From CAWDMN01 sp963803155 (GTDB taxonomy: Bacteria; Acidobacteriota; Terriglobia; Versatilivoradales; Versatilivoraceae), in contig CAWDMN010000039.1 in assembly GCA_963803155.1 (NCBI GenBank), forward strand, positions 36,089 through 100,088: a stretch of DNA of 64,000 bases, read 5' to 3'. Below, piece after piece: positions 26,463-36,265 of this stretch; position 1 is the stretch's first letter; the number at the start of each line of letters is the position of its first letter. The notes beneath the pieces are model-generated. The model saw only the letters and a program-made list of their open reading frames with translations. It did no database searches and was not told the DNA's origin. The position numbers and the translations under genes were made by a program.

Positions 26463-27227
26463 GTGACTCTGCCTCATTGGATTCTCATCTTCGGAGCCTC
26501 GGCCCTGGCCGGCATGATCAATTCGGTTGCCGGCGGCGGCACTCTGGTGACTTTTCCCACCTTGGTCTGGCTGGGACAACCTCCCATTATTGCCAATGCC
26601 ACGAATACCGCGGCCCTCTGGCCAGGGTCGCTCGGCAGTCTTTGGGGCTATCGACAGGACTTGAAGTATCTCCATAAAAAATTGTACATCTTGGTTATTC
26701 CCAGTTTTATCGGCGGGGTTGCCGGTGCCATCCTGCTGGAACTCACGCCACCCGGCCTCTTTTCGAAGCTGGTGCCGTACCTGATTCTCTTTGCCACGCT
26801 GCTGTTTGCTTTCCAGGGCGCGGTTCAACGTTGGCTCAAGTTACACGAAATTCACCGCCACGCCATCACCACCCGCTGGCTGGCGGGCGCGTGCTTATTT
26901 CAATTCGGCGTGGCACTCTATGGCGGCTATTTCGGCGCGGGCATTGGCATCCTCATGCTCGCGGCGCTCAGCCTGCTGGGTTTGACCGACATTCATCAGA
27001 TGAACGGTCTGAAGAATCTTCTGGCCATGTGCATCAATGCGGTCGCGGCCTTTTATTTTATGGCAATTGGGTTGGTGGAATGGAAGATTGCCGCTGTTAT
27101 GGCGGTGGGAGCCATTTCCAGCGGATACGGAGGCGCCGGATTAGCCCGCCGGCTGGGCCCCGTTGTTGTGCGGCGCATCGTGATCGGAATAGGCCTCACC
27201 ATGGCATTTTCGCTATTCTTCAAATAA
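26463..27227 (+). CDS. TauE/SafE-family membrane transporter
   Basis: 254-residue integral membrane protein with about seven or eight helices. The family signature is clear at the N-terminus, GASALAGMINSVAGGGTLVTFPTLVWLG, followed by NATNTAALWPGSLGSLWGYR, and again in the second repeat, FGVALYGGYFGAGIGILMLAALSLLG. Members export or import sulfite, sulfoacetate and other organic anions. The substrate cannot be told. The start appears to be GTG without an evident ribosome site, so it may be slightly off. Confidence 0.92.
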   Translation: MTLPHWILIFGASALAGMINSVAGGGTLVTFPTLVWLGQPPIIANATNTAALWPGSLGSLWGYRQDLKYLHKKLYILVIPSFIGGVAGAILLELTPPGLFSKLVPYLILFATLLFAFQGAVQRWLKLHEIHRHAITTRWLAGACLFQFGVALYGGYFGAGIGILMLAALSLLGLTDIHQMNGLKNLLAMCINAVAAFYFMAIGLVEWKIAAVMAVGAISSGYGGAGLARRLGPVVVRRIVIGIGLTMAFSLFFK

Positions 27228-27311
27228 CAACAGTCCAGGGTTTGCGGAGATGGCATTGGGCTGCAATCATGGGGTGCTGTTTTAAAGAAGAACTTTGGCG
27301 CGGGAGGAAAC

Positions 27312-29525
27312 ATGTGGATTAGGGCAACATCATCTGCAAAGAAAATCGGAAAAGTTGATCAAATGACCGGATCAGTCTTGTTTCATATTTTTCTCCAGGC
27401 GCCGATCCTTTTACTTTTTGTGAGTTGTACGCATTCCAACAAGCCTCCGGCTGCCCGGAAAGACCCCGTCACAAACAGCTATCACGGCATTACGGTAACG
27501 GATGATTACCGCTGGCTGGAAGACTGGAACAATCCTCAGGTTCAACGATGGAGCGAGAACCAAAATGTCTTTGCCCGGAAGTATCTGGACGCAATCCCCC
27601 AAGCAGCTCGAATCCGCCGTCAGGTGACCGGCCTGATGAAGCAGGAGCCTGAGCATTTTTATTCTCTCTCTTCGAGCGGAGGCAGACTTTTTGCGCTAAA
27701 AAAGAAGCCCCCGGCCAACCAACCCGCGTTGGTGATGATGGCTTCTCCGGATGAGTTGAGTTCGGAAAAGGTAATTCTAGATCCGAATCAGCTGGACTCC
27801 AAAGGCACAATTACCATCGATTGGTTTAAGGTATCTCCGGATGGAAAACTGGCCGCAGTCTCCCTTTCCAGCAGCGGATCCGAGAGAGGAGACTTGCACC
27901 TTTACGAAACCGCAACGGGCCGCGAGATGAGTGAAGTGATCCCTCATGTGCAAAGCGGTACCGCGGGCGGATCCCTGGCCTGGACGCCTGACAGTTCGGG
28001 CTTCTATTACACTCGTTACCCCCGCCAGGGGGAGCGTCCCGCATCTGACCTCGATTTCTACCAGGAACTTTGGTTTCACAAATTGGGAACCGCCGTCAAA
28101 GACGACCATTATGAACTGGGGAAAGAATTCGAGCGAATAGCGGAAATTGAAGTGGAATTGGAAAAGACAACAGGTTTGCTCCTGGCGCAGGTCCAGCTTG
28201 GGGATTCGGGCCGCTTCGCCTTCTATATTCGAACTCCCGAGGGGAAATGGAATCCGATGGCCCGCTATGAGGATGAAATCGTGGAAGCAGTCTTCAGGCC
28301 GGGCGGCGGAATTTTCATGATCTCCCGCAAGGATGCACCCCGAGGAAAAGTGCTTCGCCTTTCAGATGCAAAACAGCCGCTTAACCGGGCAAAGGTGATC
28401 ATTCCCGAGGGGAAAGACCATATCGTCACTTCGTTCTATCATGCCACTGCGATGCTGGCCACTCCGGACCGCCTTTACTTGATTTACCAACGTGGCGGCC
28501 CCTCCGAGATTCGAGCCTTCGATCACAACGGCAAGCCAGCTAAGAGTCCTAAGATCCCGCCGGTTTCAGATATAGACGCATCTCTGGTCGCGTGGGATGG
28601 CGACGACGTTTTGTTTCTTTTGGAATCATACACCGAGCCCGCGGATTGGTATCGGTTCGAACCCGTCACGGGTGCCTTGCGGAAGACAGCCTTCATCCCG
28701 AAATATCCCGTCAATTTCGCGGATAGTGAAGTGGTGCGGAAATTTGTAACTTCGAAGGATGGAACCCAAATCCCCTTGAATATCTTGCGGCGCAAGGGGA
28801 TACGGCTCGACGGCAAGAATCCTGTGATCCTCTCCGGTTACGGTGGATATGCCGTTTCCGAGGCTCCCGGATATAATCAACTCCGCCGCATCTGGCTCGA
28901 TCAGGGGGGAATTTATGCCTATGCGAATCTCCGCGGCGGCGCCGAATTCGGGGAAACCTGGCATCGGGACGGCATGCTCGCGCGGAAGCAAAATGTGTTT
29001 GATGATTTTGCAGCCTGCATGAATTACCTCGTCAAGTCCGATTATACCAGTCCCGAACGTCTTGTTATTGTCGGGGGGTCGAATGGGGGACTATTGATGG
29101 GCGCCATGATCGCACAACATCCGGAAAGTGCACGGACCGTAATCTCCTTTGTCGGAATCTACGATATGTTGCGCAATGAGCTGACCCCAAACGGCAGCTT
29201 CAATATTCCTGAATACGGGACCGTAAATAATCTCGATCAATTCAGGGCGCTATATTCTTATTCCCCCTATCATCGCATTCAAGATGGAATTTACTATCCG
29301 GCGGTGCTGTTCCTGACTGGAGCCAATGATCCGCGGGTTGACCCCATGCATTCCCGCAAAATGACAGCCCGTCTCCAAGCCGCTACGGCATCAGGCCTCC
29401 CGATCCTGCTCCGAACCAGTGCCAACACAGGACATGGGATCGGCTCATCGCTCGCTGAGAAAATCGAGGAACAGGTCGACGTATTCGCCTTCCTCTTCGA
29501 CCGGCTGAAAATCGAAAATAGATAA
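27312..29525 (+). CDS. Prolyl oligopeptidase-family serine peptidase (S9A)
   Basis: Cleaves peptides after proline, or a related S9A activity. 737 residues. The N-terminus has a hydrophobic export segment (VLFHIFLQAPILLLFVSCTHS) whose cysteine could be a lipoprotein site, although F at -3 is atypical. Then the propeller domain with the typical opener SYHGITVTDDYRWLED. The alpha/beta-hydrolase part carries Ser590 in VGGSNGGLLMG, Asp673 in GANDPRVDP and His708 in NTGHGIG: a complete triad. GGGAGG precedes the ATG. It stands 84 bases after the TauE gene. Confidence 0.94.
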   Translation: MWIRATSSAKKIGKVDQMTGSVLFHIFLQAPILLLFVSCTHSNKPPAARKDPVTNSYHGITVTDDYRWLEDWNNPQVQRWSENQNVFARKYLDAIPQAARIRRQVTGLMKQEPEHFYSLSSSGGRLFALKKKPPANQPALVMMASPDELSSEKVILDPNQLDSKGTITIDWFKVSPDGKLAAVSLSSSGSERGDLHLYETATGREMSEVIPHVQSGTAGGSLAWTPDSSGFYYTRYPRQGERPASDLDFYQELWFHKLGTAVKDDHYELGKEFERIAEIEVELEKTTGLLLAQVQLGDSGRFAFYIRTPEGKWNPMARYEDEIVEAVFRPGGGIFMISRKDAPRGKVLRLSDAKQPLNRAKVIIPEGKDHIVTSFYHATAMLATPDRLYLIYQRGGPSEIRAFDHNGKPAKSPKIPPVSDIDASLVAWDGDDVLFLLESYTEPADWYRFEPVTGALRKTAFIPKYPVNFADSEVVRKFVTSKDGTQIPLNILRRKGIRLDGKNPVILSGYGGYAVSEAPGYNQLRRIWLDQGGIYAYANLRGGAEFGETWHRDGMLARKQNVFDDFAACMNYLVKSDYTSPERLVIVGGSNGGLLMGAMIAQHPESARTVISFVGIYDMLRNELTPNGSFNIPEYGTVNNLDQFRALYSYSPYHRIQDGIYYPAVLFLTGANDPRVDPMHSRKMTARLQAATASGLPILLRTSANTGHGIGSSLAEKIEEQVDVFAFLFDRLKIENR

Positions 29526-30319
29526 GTTTATCCCTCAGATCGATGAGGCAAGAGCCAAGAACAGTCTGCAGCCATCCTCCAATGGGCGAATGGGACGCAT
29601 CGAACAATCAACTATCTTTTGCAGTTGAAGATGGCCTTTGACCACCTGAAACCGTCTTTGGATAAAGCCTTCCTGTAAGCTATCAGAATAATCCGTGCTA
29701 TTCGCCACGGAAACAGTGGCAAAGACGCTAAAAATGCCACAGGTTTTATTTCAATTGATAAGCGCAACTTTTCCTGGAATTGCGGGTTTAAAAAAGCGAA
29801 ACGGGTAAATAAGTCATTGTGGCTGCTCAGTGCCCCAACCTCTCTCTCTTCGACAGTACAAAAAAGCTAAAGGGCACGGTTTCTTTTGCCGACCTGTTCC
29901 GTTTCACCAACCAAAAACGCGAAGCGTCGGCGAGCGTCACTCCTCGATATCTCGTCGATGATCATCCTCGTGGGCTTTATGCTTCTTAGCCCGTTCACCT
30001 GATTGAGGTCGCTGAACAGGTGGACGCTCTCCTTAATATGGGAAGTGGCTCTTTTCAATAAAGCAGTTATAATAGTTATAAAAATACAGCCCTTTGAAGA
30101 AGCTTCGGGAAAAACTAAAATTTAAGGAATCGACTGCTGGACGCAACATTCTGCGCTCGTACCAAGGGTTTAGGCAGGAAGGTGATAGCTCATGGCAAGC
30201 AAGGAATTGGTTTCTGCACGTTGCCCGCTCTGGGCAAGAGGGAGATTCCTCGCATTGATCCGGGAGGAAGGCCGCGCAAACAAAATAATATATTTGATGA
30301 CAGAGGAGGCAAATCAATC
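29526..30319. other. Gene-poor stretch before the exported protein gene
   Basis: No supported gene. A segment near 29885-29940 (TTTCACCA, CCAAAAACGCGAAGCG, CGAGCGTCACT) resembles part of the cruciform repeat at 32708-32799. The last 60 bases lead into a GAGGAGG site. Confidence 0.5.
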
Positions 30320-30958
30320 ATGAAAAAACGTATTCTGGCAGTTTTGATCCTGGCACTAACAATGGTACCCGGAGTGGCGTTTGCTCAGGGAAGAGCCGTC
30401 GGACGCGCAGTGCGTCACCCTCTTCTCTGGATCCTCAATCACCGCTCCGTCATCGCACCGGATGGGACTTTCATCAGACTGATCAGAGAAGATGGCACGG
30501 ACCAGTCGAATGGTAATTCATCAGATGCATCTACTAAAGACATCACTTGGAAATTGGAAGTTGTCAAGTTTGGCGGCGCCATCAGTTATACCCTCCTTCC
30601 GGGCTACCCCTCTCATTTTGAAATCGGTGAGAAAGGGCTTCTTTATATCACCATTCCCGATCCCACTGCCTGGAAGAACCGGGCTCCGGGCCAATTCCCC
30701 GCCAATGCCAAAACCACTCTTTACATTGTGGCTGCCCCATACGGGGACAGCAATTTACATGATGCCGAGACCTATGAGGTGAACGGTTTTGTCGGATCCC
30801 TGCGTGTGCAGGAGATCGCCCAAGCAGAGTATGCCTACATGACCGCCCGGAACCTGGCTGAAAATCCTTCGACGGAGACAGAGGAAAACGAACTGGATCA
30901 TCATCTGGTGGTGGTTTCTTCCACCGGGACACTGGTCAAGGATATCATTTTGAACTGA
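30320..30958 (+). CDS. Unknown exported protein
   Basis: 212-residue protein with a clear signal peptide (KKRILAVLILALTMVPGVAFAQ). The mature part looks like a beta-sandwich: WKLEVVKFGGAISYTLLPGYPSHFEIGEKGLLYITIPDPTAW, then NAKTTLYIVAAPYGDSNLHDAETYEVNGFVGSLRVQEIAQAEYAYMTARNLAE. I do not recognise a family. The start is chosen from GAGGAGG about ten bases upstream. It stands alone, with a hairpin (31057-31089) after it. Confidence 0.75.
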   Translation: MKKRILAVLILALTMVPGVAFAQGRAVGRAVRHPLLWILNHRSVIAPDGTFIRLIREDGTDQSNGNSSDASTKDITWKLEVVKFGGAISYTLLPGYPSHFEIGEKGLLYITIPDPTAWKNRAPGQFPANAKTTLYIVAAPYGDSNLHDAETYEVNGFVGSLRVQEIAQAEYAYMTARNLAENPSTETEENELDHHLVVVSSTGTLVKDIILN

Positions 30959-31056
30959 CCAATGAATCCCAAGAGGGGGAAGGGTAGCGAGCGATAAAAG
31001 ATTGACGATTGAGCATCTCGCGGGATGGGTGGGTCTAATTCCCACCAACTCGCCCT

Positions 31057-31089
31057 GGAGTGAGAGAGCAAGAACAGCTCTCTCGCTCC
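31057..31089. terminator. Hairpin after the exported protein gene
   Basis: Stem GGAGTGAGAGAGC / GCTCTCTCGCTCC (one G-T mismatch type) with a 7-base loop, between convergent genes. There is no strong T run, so termination is only likely. Confidence 0.5.
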
Positions 31090-31107
31090 AAGCCAATTAC
31101 CTTTACG

Positions 31108-32511
31108 CTATTGCCTGGGCTGCCAGTTCGGCGATGGAGTATGGGCTTCCTTCATAATGACTTCGATTTTTTCCAAAACAGTGGATTGCTTTTCCGCAAC
31201 GTTCCTTTTTTCTCCGGGATCCTTGGAAAGGTCGTAGAGTTCCAATGGGCCATTCCAATAATTCCGCACTCCTTTCCAGTTGCCCATTCGGACCGCACGC
31301 TTGCCGTTCCCTTCATAAAATTCCCAGTACAAATAGGGATGAATCTTTTGAGTTTTCCCCAGAGAAAGAAGCGTGGGTAAAAAACTGAGGCTGTCGTTGG
31401 GGACCGGCGGTTCCACTCCCGCTAATTCGCACGCCGTGACCATGAAGTCTCCAAAATAGCCGACATGATCGTCCACTGCGCCCGCCTTAATCTTGCCCGG
31501 CCAAAGGGCCAGCAGCGGCACGCGGATTCCTCCCTCATAGAGGTCTCGCTTGAAACCGCGGAACGGCCCAGAGGGATTGAACCGCTCGGGATGATGATTG
31601 GATTCGTGATGCGGCCCATTATCTGAAGTGAATAAAACCAGTGTCTTCTCGGAAAGGCCTAGCTGTTGGAGCTTCTCGATGACGCGGCCGACATACTGAT
31701 CAAGCCGGGTGATCATGGCGGCATGCCCCTTATCCGGATCGGGCCAATCCTCTTTGGCGTATGGGCCAAAATCAGGCACCTCGGCGCCATTCCCCAACGT
31801 CTGCGCTGCTTCATTGTTGGCATGCGGCAAAGTGAAGGCCAGGTAGAGGAAAAAAGGATCTTTCTGGTGCTGCGTAATCCACTTCAAAGCTTGATCGGCC
31901 ATCAAGTCAGGGGAATAGTCGACGGCCCGCGTGGCCACACCGGCGCCACTATTTCCCACGGGGCGAACCAAATTGCGCAAAGCGACCTTCCGTTCATTCT
32001 CCCAAAGAAATTCCGGGTAGTAATTATGCGCGGCGGCTTGATTGAGATATCCAAAAAAATAATCGAATCCCTTGCGTAGCGGGAGGCCCTGCCGCGCCCC
32101 TTCCTCGTCGTCTCCCAAGCCCCACTTTCCTATCAGAGCGGTGGCGTAACCGGCTTTATGGAGAACTTCCGCAACGGTGGCATCCTCCGCCCGCAACGAT
32201 TGGACGGCCCCGGCGCCATTGCCTCGCACCCAAGTGTGTCCGACATGCTGGCCCGTCATCAACACGGACCGGGAGGGAGCACACACCGTGGATCCGGCAT
32301 AAAACTGAGTGAAGCGCATCCCTTCAGAGGCCATGCCATCGAGGACGGGAGTCCGAATGATTTTTTGCCCATAAGATCCGAGTTCCCCGTAACCCAGATC
32401 ATCCGCCAGGATAAAAATGATATTGGGCCGCTCCGCCGCAAATGAGATTGTTGAAGCCAATAAGGACAAGCACAAAACCGCCAGAAAAAATTGAAGGAGG
32501 AATCTTTTCAT
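31108..32511 (-). CDS. Exported sulfatase, Cys-type
   Basis: Arylsulfatase-family hydrolase of 467 residues. A signal peptide (FFLAVLCLSLLASTISFA) is followed by RPNIIFILADDLGYGELGSYG with the calcium-binding DD. The active-site motif is CAPSRSVLMTG, Cys77 being the residue converted to formylglycine. More ligands are in LFTSDNGPHHESNHH. Length is normal for the short arylsulfatases. A maturing enzyme (FGE or anSME) must be encoded elsewhere; none is in this window. It probably desulfates sulfated sugars in the periplasm. Confidence 0.95.
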   Translation of the reverse strand: MKRFLLQFFLAVLCLSLLASTISFAAERPNIIFILADDLGYGELGSYGQKIIRTPVLDGMASEGMRFTQFYAGSTVCAPSRSVLMTGQHVGHTWVRGNGAGAVQSLRAEDATVAEVLHKAGYATALIGKWGLGDDEEGARQGLPLRKGFDYFFGYLNQAAAHNYYPEFLWENERKVALRNLVRPVGNSGAGVATRAVDYSPDLMADQALKWITQHQKDPFFLYLAFTLPHANNEAAQTLGNGAEVPDFGPYAKEDWPDPDKGHAAMITRLDQYVGRVIEKLQQLGLSEKTLVLFTSDNGPHHESNHHPERFNPSGPFRGFKRDLYEGGIRVPLLALWPGKIKAGAVDDHVGYFGDFMVTACELAGVEPPVPNDSLSFLPTLLSLGKTQKIHPYLYWEFYEGNGKRAVRMGNWKGVRNYWNGPLELYDLSKDPGEKRNVAEKQSTVLEKIEVIMKEAHTPSPNWQPRQ

Positions 32512-32942
32512 ACTCCGAGCTTTTTCCTTTGATCAAATTGCCTCATGAAACGTGAGGACTGAAGTAATTCTATACTCATTGGCATTGATCTTCTCCACCT
32601 TTTCTGACAAACACATTAACCCATGCGGGAAAAATGCGATTTCTGGCAACTGCTCCAGCCCAGGCGCTTTCTCCTTGGCTTTTGAGGGAATTTCTTGTAG
32701 TGCCACGCTGATCACTCGCTGGCGCTTCGTGCTTTTTCGCTTTGCCTGGTGGCTTGGTTTCACCAGGCCAAAAGCGCGAAGTGATAACGAGCGATCAGCT
32801 CAGCTTCACTCGCAGGGGTCCGCGATTCACATGCGGCCGCCCTCAATGCTCTCCGTTTTTAATCGCCTTTTCTAGCAATCCCCTGCTTGACGCCTCCATG
32901 TGTAATAGCTAAGCTGTTTCAGTATCACCAAGGGGAGCATTC
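32512..32942. other. Divergent region with a cruciform repeat
   Basis: Between the sulfatase and nucleoside phosphorylase genes. No gene supported. The main feature is the inverted repeat at 32708-32799. Confidence 0.5.
32708..32799. repeat. Large imperfect inverted repeat (cruciform)
   Basis: Outer arms GCTGATCACTCG...GCTTCGTGCTTTT and AAAAGCGCGAAG...CGAGCGATCAGC pair across a loop that contains a second stem, CCTGGTG / CACCAGG. A weak relative lies near 29885-29940. Confidence 0.6.
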
Positions 32943-34259
32943 ATGACATTTCCGAAAACAGTGGATCTGATCCAGCGCAAAAGGGACGGCATTCCCCACA
33001 CCGCTCAGGAAATATCCCGGCTGGTGGAAGGATTTACCGCTGGAGAAATTCCAGACTGCCAGATGACTGCCTGGCTGATGGCGGTTTTTTTTCGCGGCAT
33101 GACCATGAGTGAGACCATCGCGCTGACCCGCTGCATGTTGGAGTCTGGCGAGACCCTGGATTTGCGCCATCTGCCGGGCCCCAAGTTGGACAAACACAGC
33201 ACTGGCGGCGTGGGAGACAAGACCTCGCTGATTCTGGCTCCGTTGATAGCCGTTCTGGGCGGAGTGGTCCCGATGATTTCCGGGCGGAGTCTCGGTTTTA
33301 CGGGAGGAACCCTGGACAAGCTGGAAAGCATTCCCGGATTCCGAGTCCATCTTTCCCGTGCAGAGTTCATGCGGGTTTTGGAAAAATGCGGTTGCGCCAT
33401 CATCGGGCAGACCGAAGAAATGGCGCCAGCGGACCGGAAGATCTACTCACTGCGGGACGCCACGGCTACCATCGAATCCGTCCCTCTCATTTGCGGGAGC
33501 ATCTTGAGCAAGAAGTTGGCGGAGGGATTGGATGGCCTTGTGCTGGATGTAAAAGTTGGCCAGGGTGCTTTTATGAGTACGCTGGAAGAGGCTTCTGATC
33601 TGGCACAACATCTTGTTGAGGTTGCCAATGGTTTGGGCACTCGTACCGTTGCGTTGATCACTGACATGAATCAGCCGCTCGGGAATGCCGCCGGAAATGC
33701 CCTGGAAGTGAGAGAAGTCATCGCCACGTTGAAGGGCGAAGGGCCGTCGGATCTGACGCGGCTCTGCGAAAAGCTGGCGGTGCAAATGCTCAGCTTGGCG
33801 GCTCCCGCGACCGATCGTCCCCGGCTCATTCAACAAATCCGGCAAGCATTGCGCTCTGGTTTGGCGCTGGACCGATTCCGGCGGATGATTGAGGCTCAGG
33901 GCGGAAATCCGCAAATTATCGACCATCCGGATCTCCTGCCGCGGGCTTCCCACCATGCCGCCCTTCGCTCCGCTGAATCCGGTTTTATCCGCGGACTTCA
34001 AACCAGGACCATCGGGGAATGTTCCATGATATTAGGCTGGGGAAAAAGCGCTTCAGAAAATCGGGTGGATCCAGCCGCGGGCATTGTGGTGCACAAGAAA
34101 ATCGGCGATCGAGTCGAAGTGGGAGAAGAGCTCTGCACCTTGCACACTAATGATCCGGCCCGCCTTGATGAGGTTCGCGTGCAGATCCTAAAGGCTTTTC
34201 ATATCGCTCCCCATCAGTTGGATCCACCACCATTAATCAAGCGGATCATCGAAACCTGA
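32943..34259 (+). CDS. Pyrimidine-nucleoside phosphorylase
   Basis: Phosphorolysis of uridine, thymidine or deoxyuridine to free base and (deoxy)ribose 1-phosphate. 438 residues, the normal length for the Pdp/DeoA family. Motifs: VDLIQRKRDG, LVEGFTAGEIPDCQMTAWLMAVFFRGM, KHSTGGVGDKTSLILAPLIA (phosphate-binding), GRSLGFTGGTLDKLESIPGF and LDVKVGQGAFM. The C-terminal domain KIGDRVEVGEELCTLHTND is also typical. First gene of a plus-strand trio; cytidine deaminase follows after 66 bases. Confidence 0.95.
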   Translation: MTFPKTVDLIQRKRDGIPHTAQEISRLVEGFTAGEIPDCQMTAWLMAVFFRGMTMSETIALTRCMLESGETLDLRHLPGPKLDKHSTGGVGDKTSLILAPLIAVLGGVVPMISGRSLGFTGGTLDKLESIPGFRVHLSRAEFMRVLEKCGCAIIGQTEEMAPADRKIYSLRDATATIESVPLICGSILSKKLAEGLDGLVLDVKVGQGAFMSTLEEASDLAQHLVEVANGLGTRTVALITDMNQPLGNAAGNALEVREVIATLKGEGPSDLTRLCEKLAVQMLSLAAPATDRPRLIQQIRQALRSGLALDRFRRMIEAQGGNPQIIDHPDLLPRASHHAALRSAESGFIRGLQTRTIGECSMILGWGKSASENRVDPAAGIVVHKKIGDRVEVGEELCTLHTNDPARLDEVRVQILKAFHIAPHQLDPPPLIKRIIET

Positions 34260-34325
34260 ACGCGCGCTTGAATGAATGGGAGCAACCCGTGGAAGGTGGA
34301 GTGAAAACAGAAAGGCGAGGACAGC

Positions 34326-34718
34326 ATGTCAAACGATGATGCTCTTCATGAAGCGGCACGGCAGGCCCGCGAAAATTCCCTGGCCCTATATTCTCATTTC
34401 AAAGTCGGAGCCGCTTTGTTATGCTCCGACGGAACGATATACTCCGGCTGCAATATTGAAAGCTCCAGTTACGGCTTGACCATTTGCGCGGAACGGACCG
34501 CGCTTTTCAAGGCGCTCAGCGAAGGCCGCAGGGAATTCAGCCGGATTCAAATTATTGCCGATACGGCCGAATTGACTCCGCCTTGCGGGGCCTGCCGCCA
34601 GCTTCTCTGGGACTTTGCTCCAGGAATTCAAGTGACGGTCTCCAATTTGCTGAAGCAGTCCCGCACTTATCTCCTGACGGATCTTTTGCCTTATCCTTTC
34701 GGAAATAAATTCTTATGA
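34326..34718 (+). CDS. cdd: Cytidine deaminase
   Basis: Deaminates cytidine and deoxycytidine to uridine forms, feeding the phosphorylase encoded upstream. 130 residues, the small tetrameric type. The zinc site is intact: C54-A-E56 in TICAERTALF and C87, C90 in PPCGACRQ. Substrate-binding N-terminal motifs FKVGAALLCSDG and YSGCNIESSSYGLT are present. It ends 11 bases before the beta-CASP gene, so these two are almost certainly co-transcribed. Confidence 0.96.
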   Translation: MSNDDALHEAARQARENSLALYSHFKVGAALLCSDGTIYSGCNIESSSYGLTICAERTALFKALSEGRREFSRIQIIADTAELTPPCGACRQLLWDFAPGIQVTVSNLLKQSRTYLLTDLLPYPFGNKFL

Positions 34719-34729
34719 GGTGAGCTCAT

Positions 34730-36121
34730 ATGGCAAGCATTCAATTCCTTGGCGCCACTGGCTGCGTGACCGGTTCCCGTTTCCTGGTCAACAGTGGCGC
34801 GGATCAGGTGCTGGTGGACTGCGGATTGTTCCAAGGCCCCAAAGAATTGCGCCTGCGCAATTGGTCCCCCTTCCCCGCTGATTTGGGAAAGTTGAATTCC
34901 ATCGTTTTGACTCACGCCCATCTCGACCACACCGGCTATATCCCCCGGCTCGTGAAAGGAGGCTTCCAAGGGCATGTGTACGCGAGCCCCGCCACGGCGG
35001 ATCTTTGCGGCATTTTGTGGCCCGATTCCGGACACTTGCAGGAGGAAGACGCGCGGTTTGCCAACAAAATGGGATTCAGCAAACACGATCCCGCTCTGCC
35101 CTTGTACACTGAAGTTGAAGCGATCGAAGCCGTTCAGTACCTGGAAAAAGTTCCTTACCAGCAGGAGCAGTCGCTGGGCAGGCAGCTGGCTTTTTCGCTC
35201 ATCCCGGCTGGACACATTTTTGGCTCCTGCTTTGTGAAGATGCGCGTGGGACTGAATGGAGAGACTCGAACCGTCCTCTTCTCCGGGGACCTCGGACGGT
35301 ATGATCAGCCCATCACCCCGGATCCCACTCCGGTGGAGGAGGCTGATTACCTTGTGCTGGAATCCACTTACGGGAACCGGCTCCACAGTCCCGCGGATCC
35401 CAAGCTGGAGCTGGCCTCGATCATTAATCGAACCGCCGGGCGGGGAGGAATGCTGCTTATTCCATCTTTTGCGGTGGGACGAACACAAGAGCTGATGTAC
35501 CTTTTGCGGGAGCTGGAAGATTCCAGCCGGATACCTCGTCTGCCGGTTTATGTGGACAGCCCGATGGCTATTGATGCCACCCGGATCCTGCTCCAATATC
35601 CGGAGGAGCACGACCTGGAGATGCGCACCTTGGAAAATGCTGGAATCGATCCACTCAACAGCCGCCAGGTCAATCTGGTCCGGACTCGCGAACTTTCTCA
35701 ATCCCTCAATGACATGCGGTTTCCCATGATCGTCATCGCCTCCAGCGGCATGGCTACCGGGGGGCGGATTTTGCATCATCTGGCCCATCGTCTGCCGGAT
35801 CCGCGCAATACCGTGCTTTTTGTGGGCTACCAGGCGGAGGGCACGCGCGGACGCACCCTGCTGGAAGGCTCGCCCACCGTGAAGATCCACGGGCAGATGG
35901 TCCAGGTGCGCGCGGAAATCCGCACCCTGGAACAATTCTCCGCACATGCAGATTATGGCGAAATCCTGCGCTGGCTAGGCCAGTTCCGCCGACCACCCCA
36001 GCGCACCTTCATCATCCATGGGGAAAAGGAGCAAAGAGAAGCCCTCGGCGCGCGAATCCGGGAAACCCTGAAATGGCCCGTGACGCTGCCGGAATTCATG
36101 GAAGAGCACAGCTTCGAGTGA
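34730..36121 (+). CDS. Beta-CASP metallo-beta-lactamase nuclease
   Basis: 463-residue RNA-processing nuclease of the CPSF73/Ysh1-like group. Metallo-beta-lactamase motifs: LTHAHLDHTGYIPRL (HxHxDH), the motif-3 region IPAGHIFGSC, and LFSGDLGRY. The beta-CASP markers follow: VLESTYGNRLH (motif 4), LLIPSFAVGRTQEL (A), SSGMATGGRILHHL (B) and FSAHADYGEILRW (C). Such enzymes cut or trim RNA. Its place behind a nucleoside phosphorylase and a cytidine deaminase suggests one unit that breaks down RNA and salvages pyrimidines. Confidence 0.93.
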   Translation: MASIQFLGATGCVTGSRFLVNSGADQVLVDCGLFQGPKELRLRNWSPFPADLGKLNSIVLTHAHLDHTGYIPRLVKGGFQGHVYASPATADLCGILWPDSGHLQEEDARFANKMGFSKHDPALPLYTEVEAIEAVQYLEKVPYQQEQSLGRQLAFSLIPAGHIFGSCFVKMRVGLNGETRTVLFSGDLGRYDQPITPDPTPVEEADYLVLESTYGNRLHSPADPKLELASIINRTAGRGGMLLIPSFAVGRTQELMYLLRELEDSSRIPRLPVYVDSPMAIDATRILLQYPEEHDLEMRTLENAGIDPLNSRQVNLVRTRELSQSLNDMRFPMIVIASSGMATGGRILHHLAHRLPDPRNTVLFVGYQAEGTRGRTLLEGSPTVKIHGQMVQVRAEIRTLEQFSAHADYGEILRWLGQFRRPPQRTFIIHGEKEQREALGARIRETLKWPVTLPEFMEEHSFE

Positions 36122-36265
36122 GCCCTTCAAAATGAAGCTTCATGCTTTTCGGGAACGCAGACTTTCTGCCGCATGATGAAAACTGTTGGCAGCAGGCCAT
36201 TTTGTTTTTATAATTTCACTTTGTAGTAAAACAGGAATTGATATCTTTTATTTTTTCAGGAGAAT

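Noticed and set aside
32533..32763. Short minus-strand frame upstream of the sulfatase
   Set aside because: Lysine/arginine-rich text overlapping the cruciform repeat; no ribosome site or family.
34691..35947. 418-codon minus-strand frame
   Set aside because: Completely antisense to the beta-CASP nuclease, whose motifs are all intact; codon-pattern shadow.
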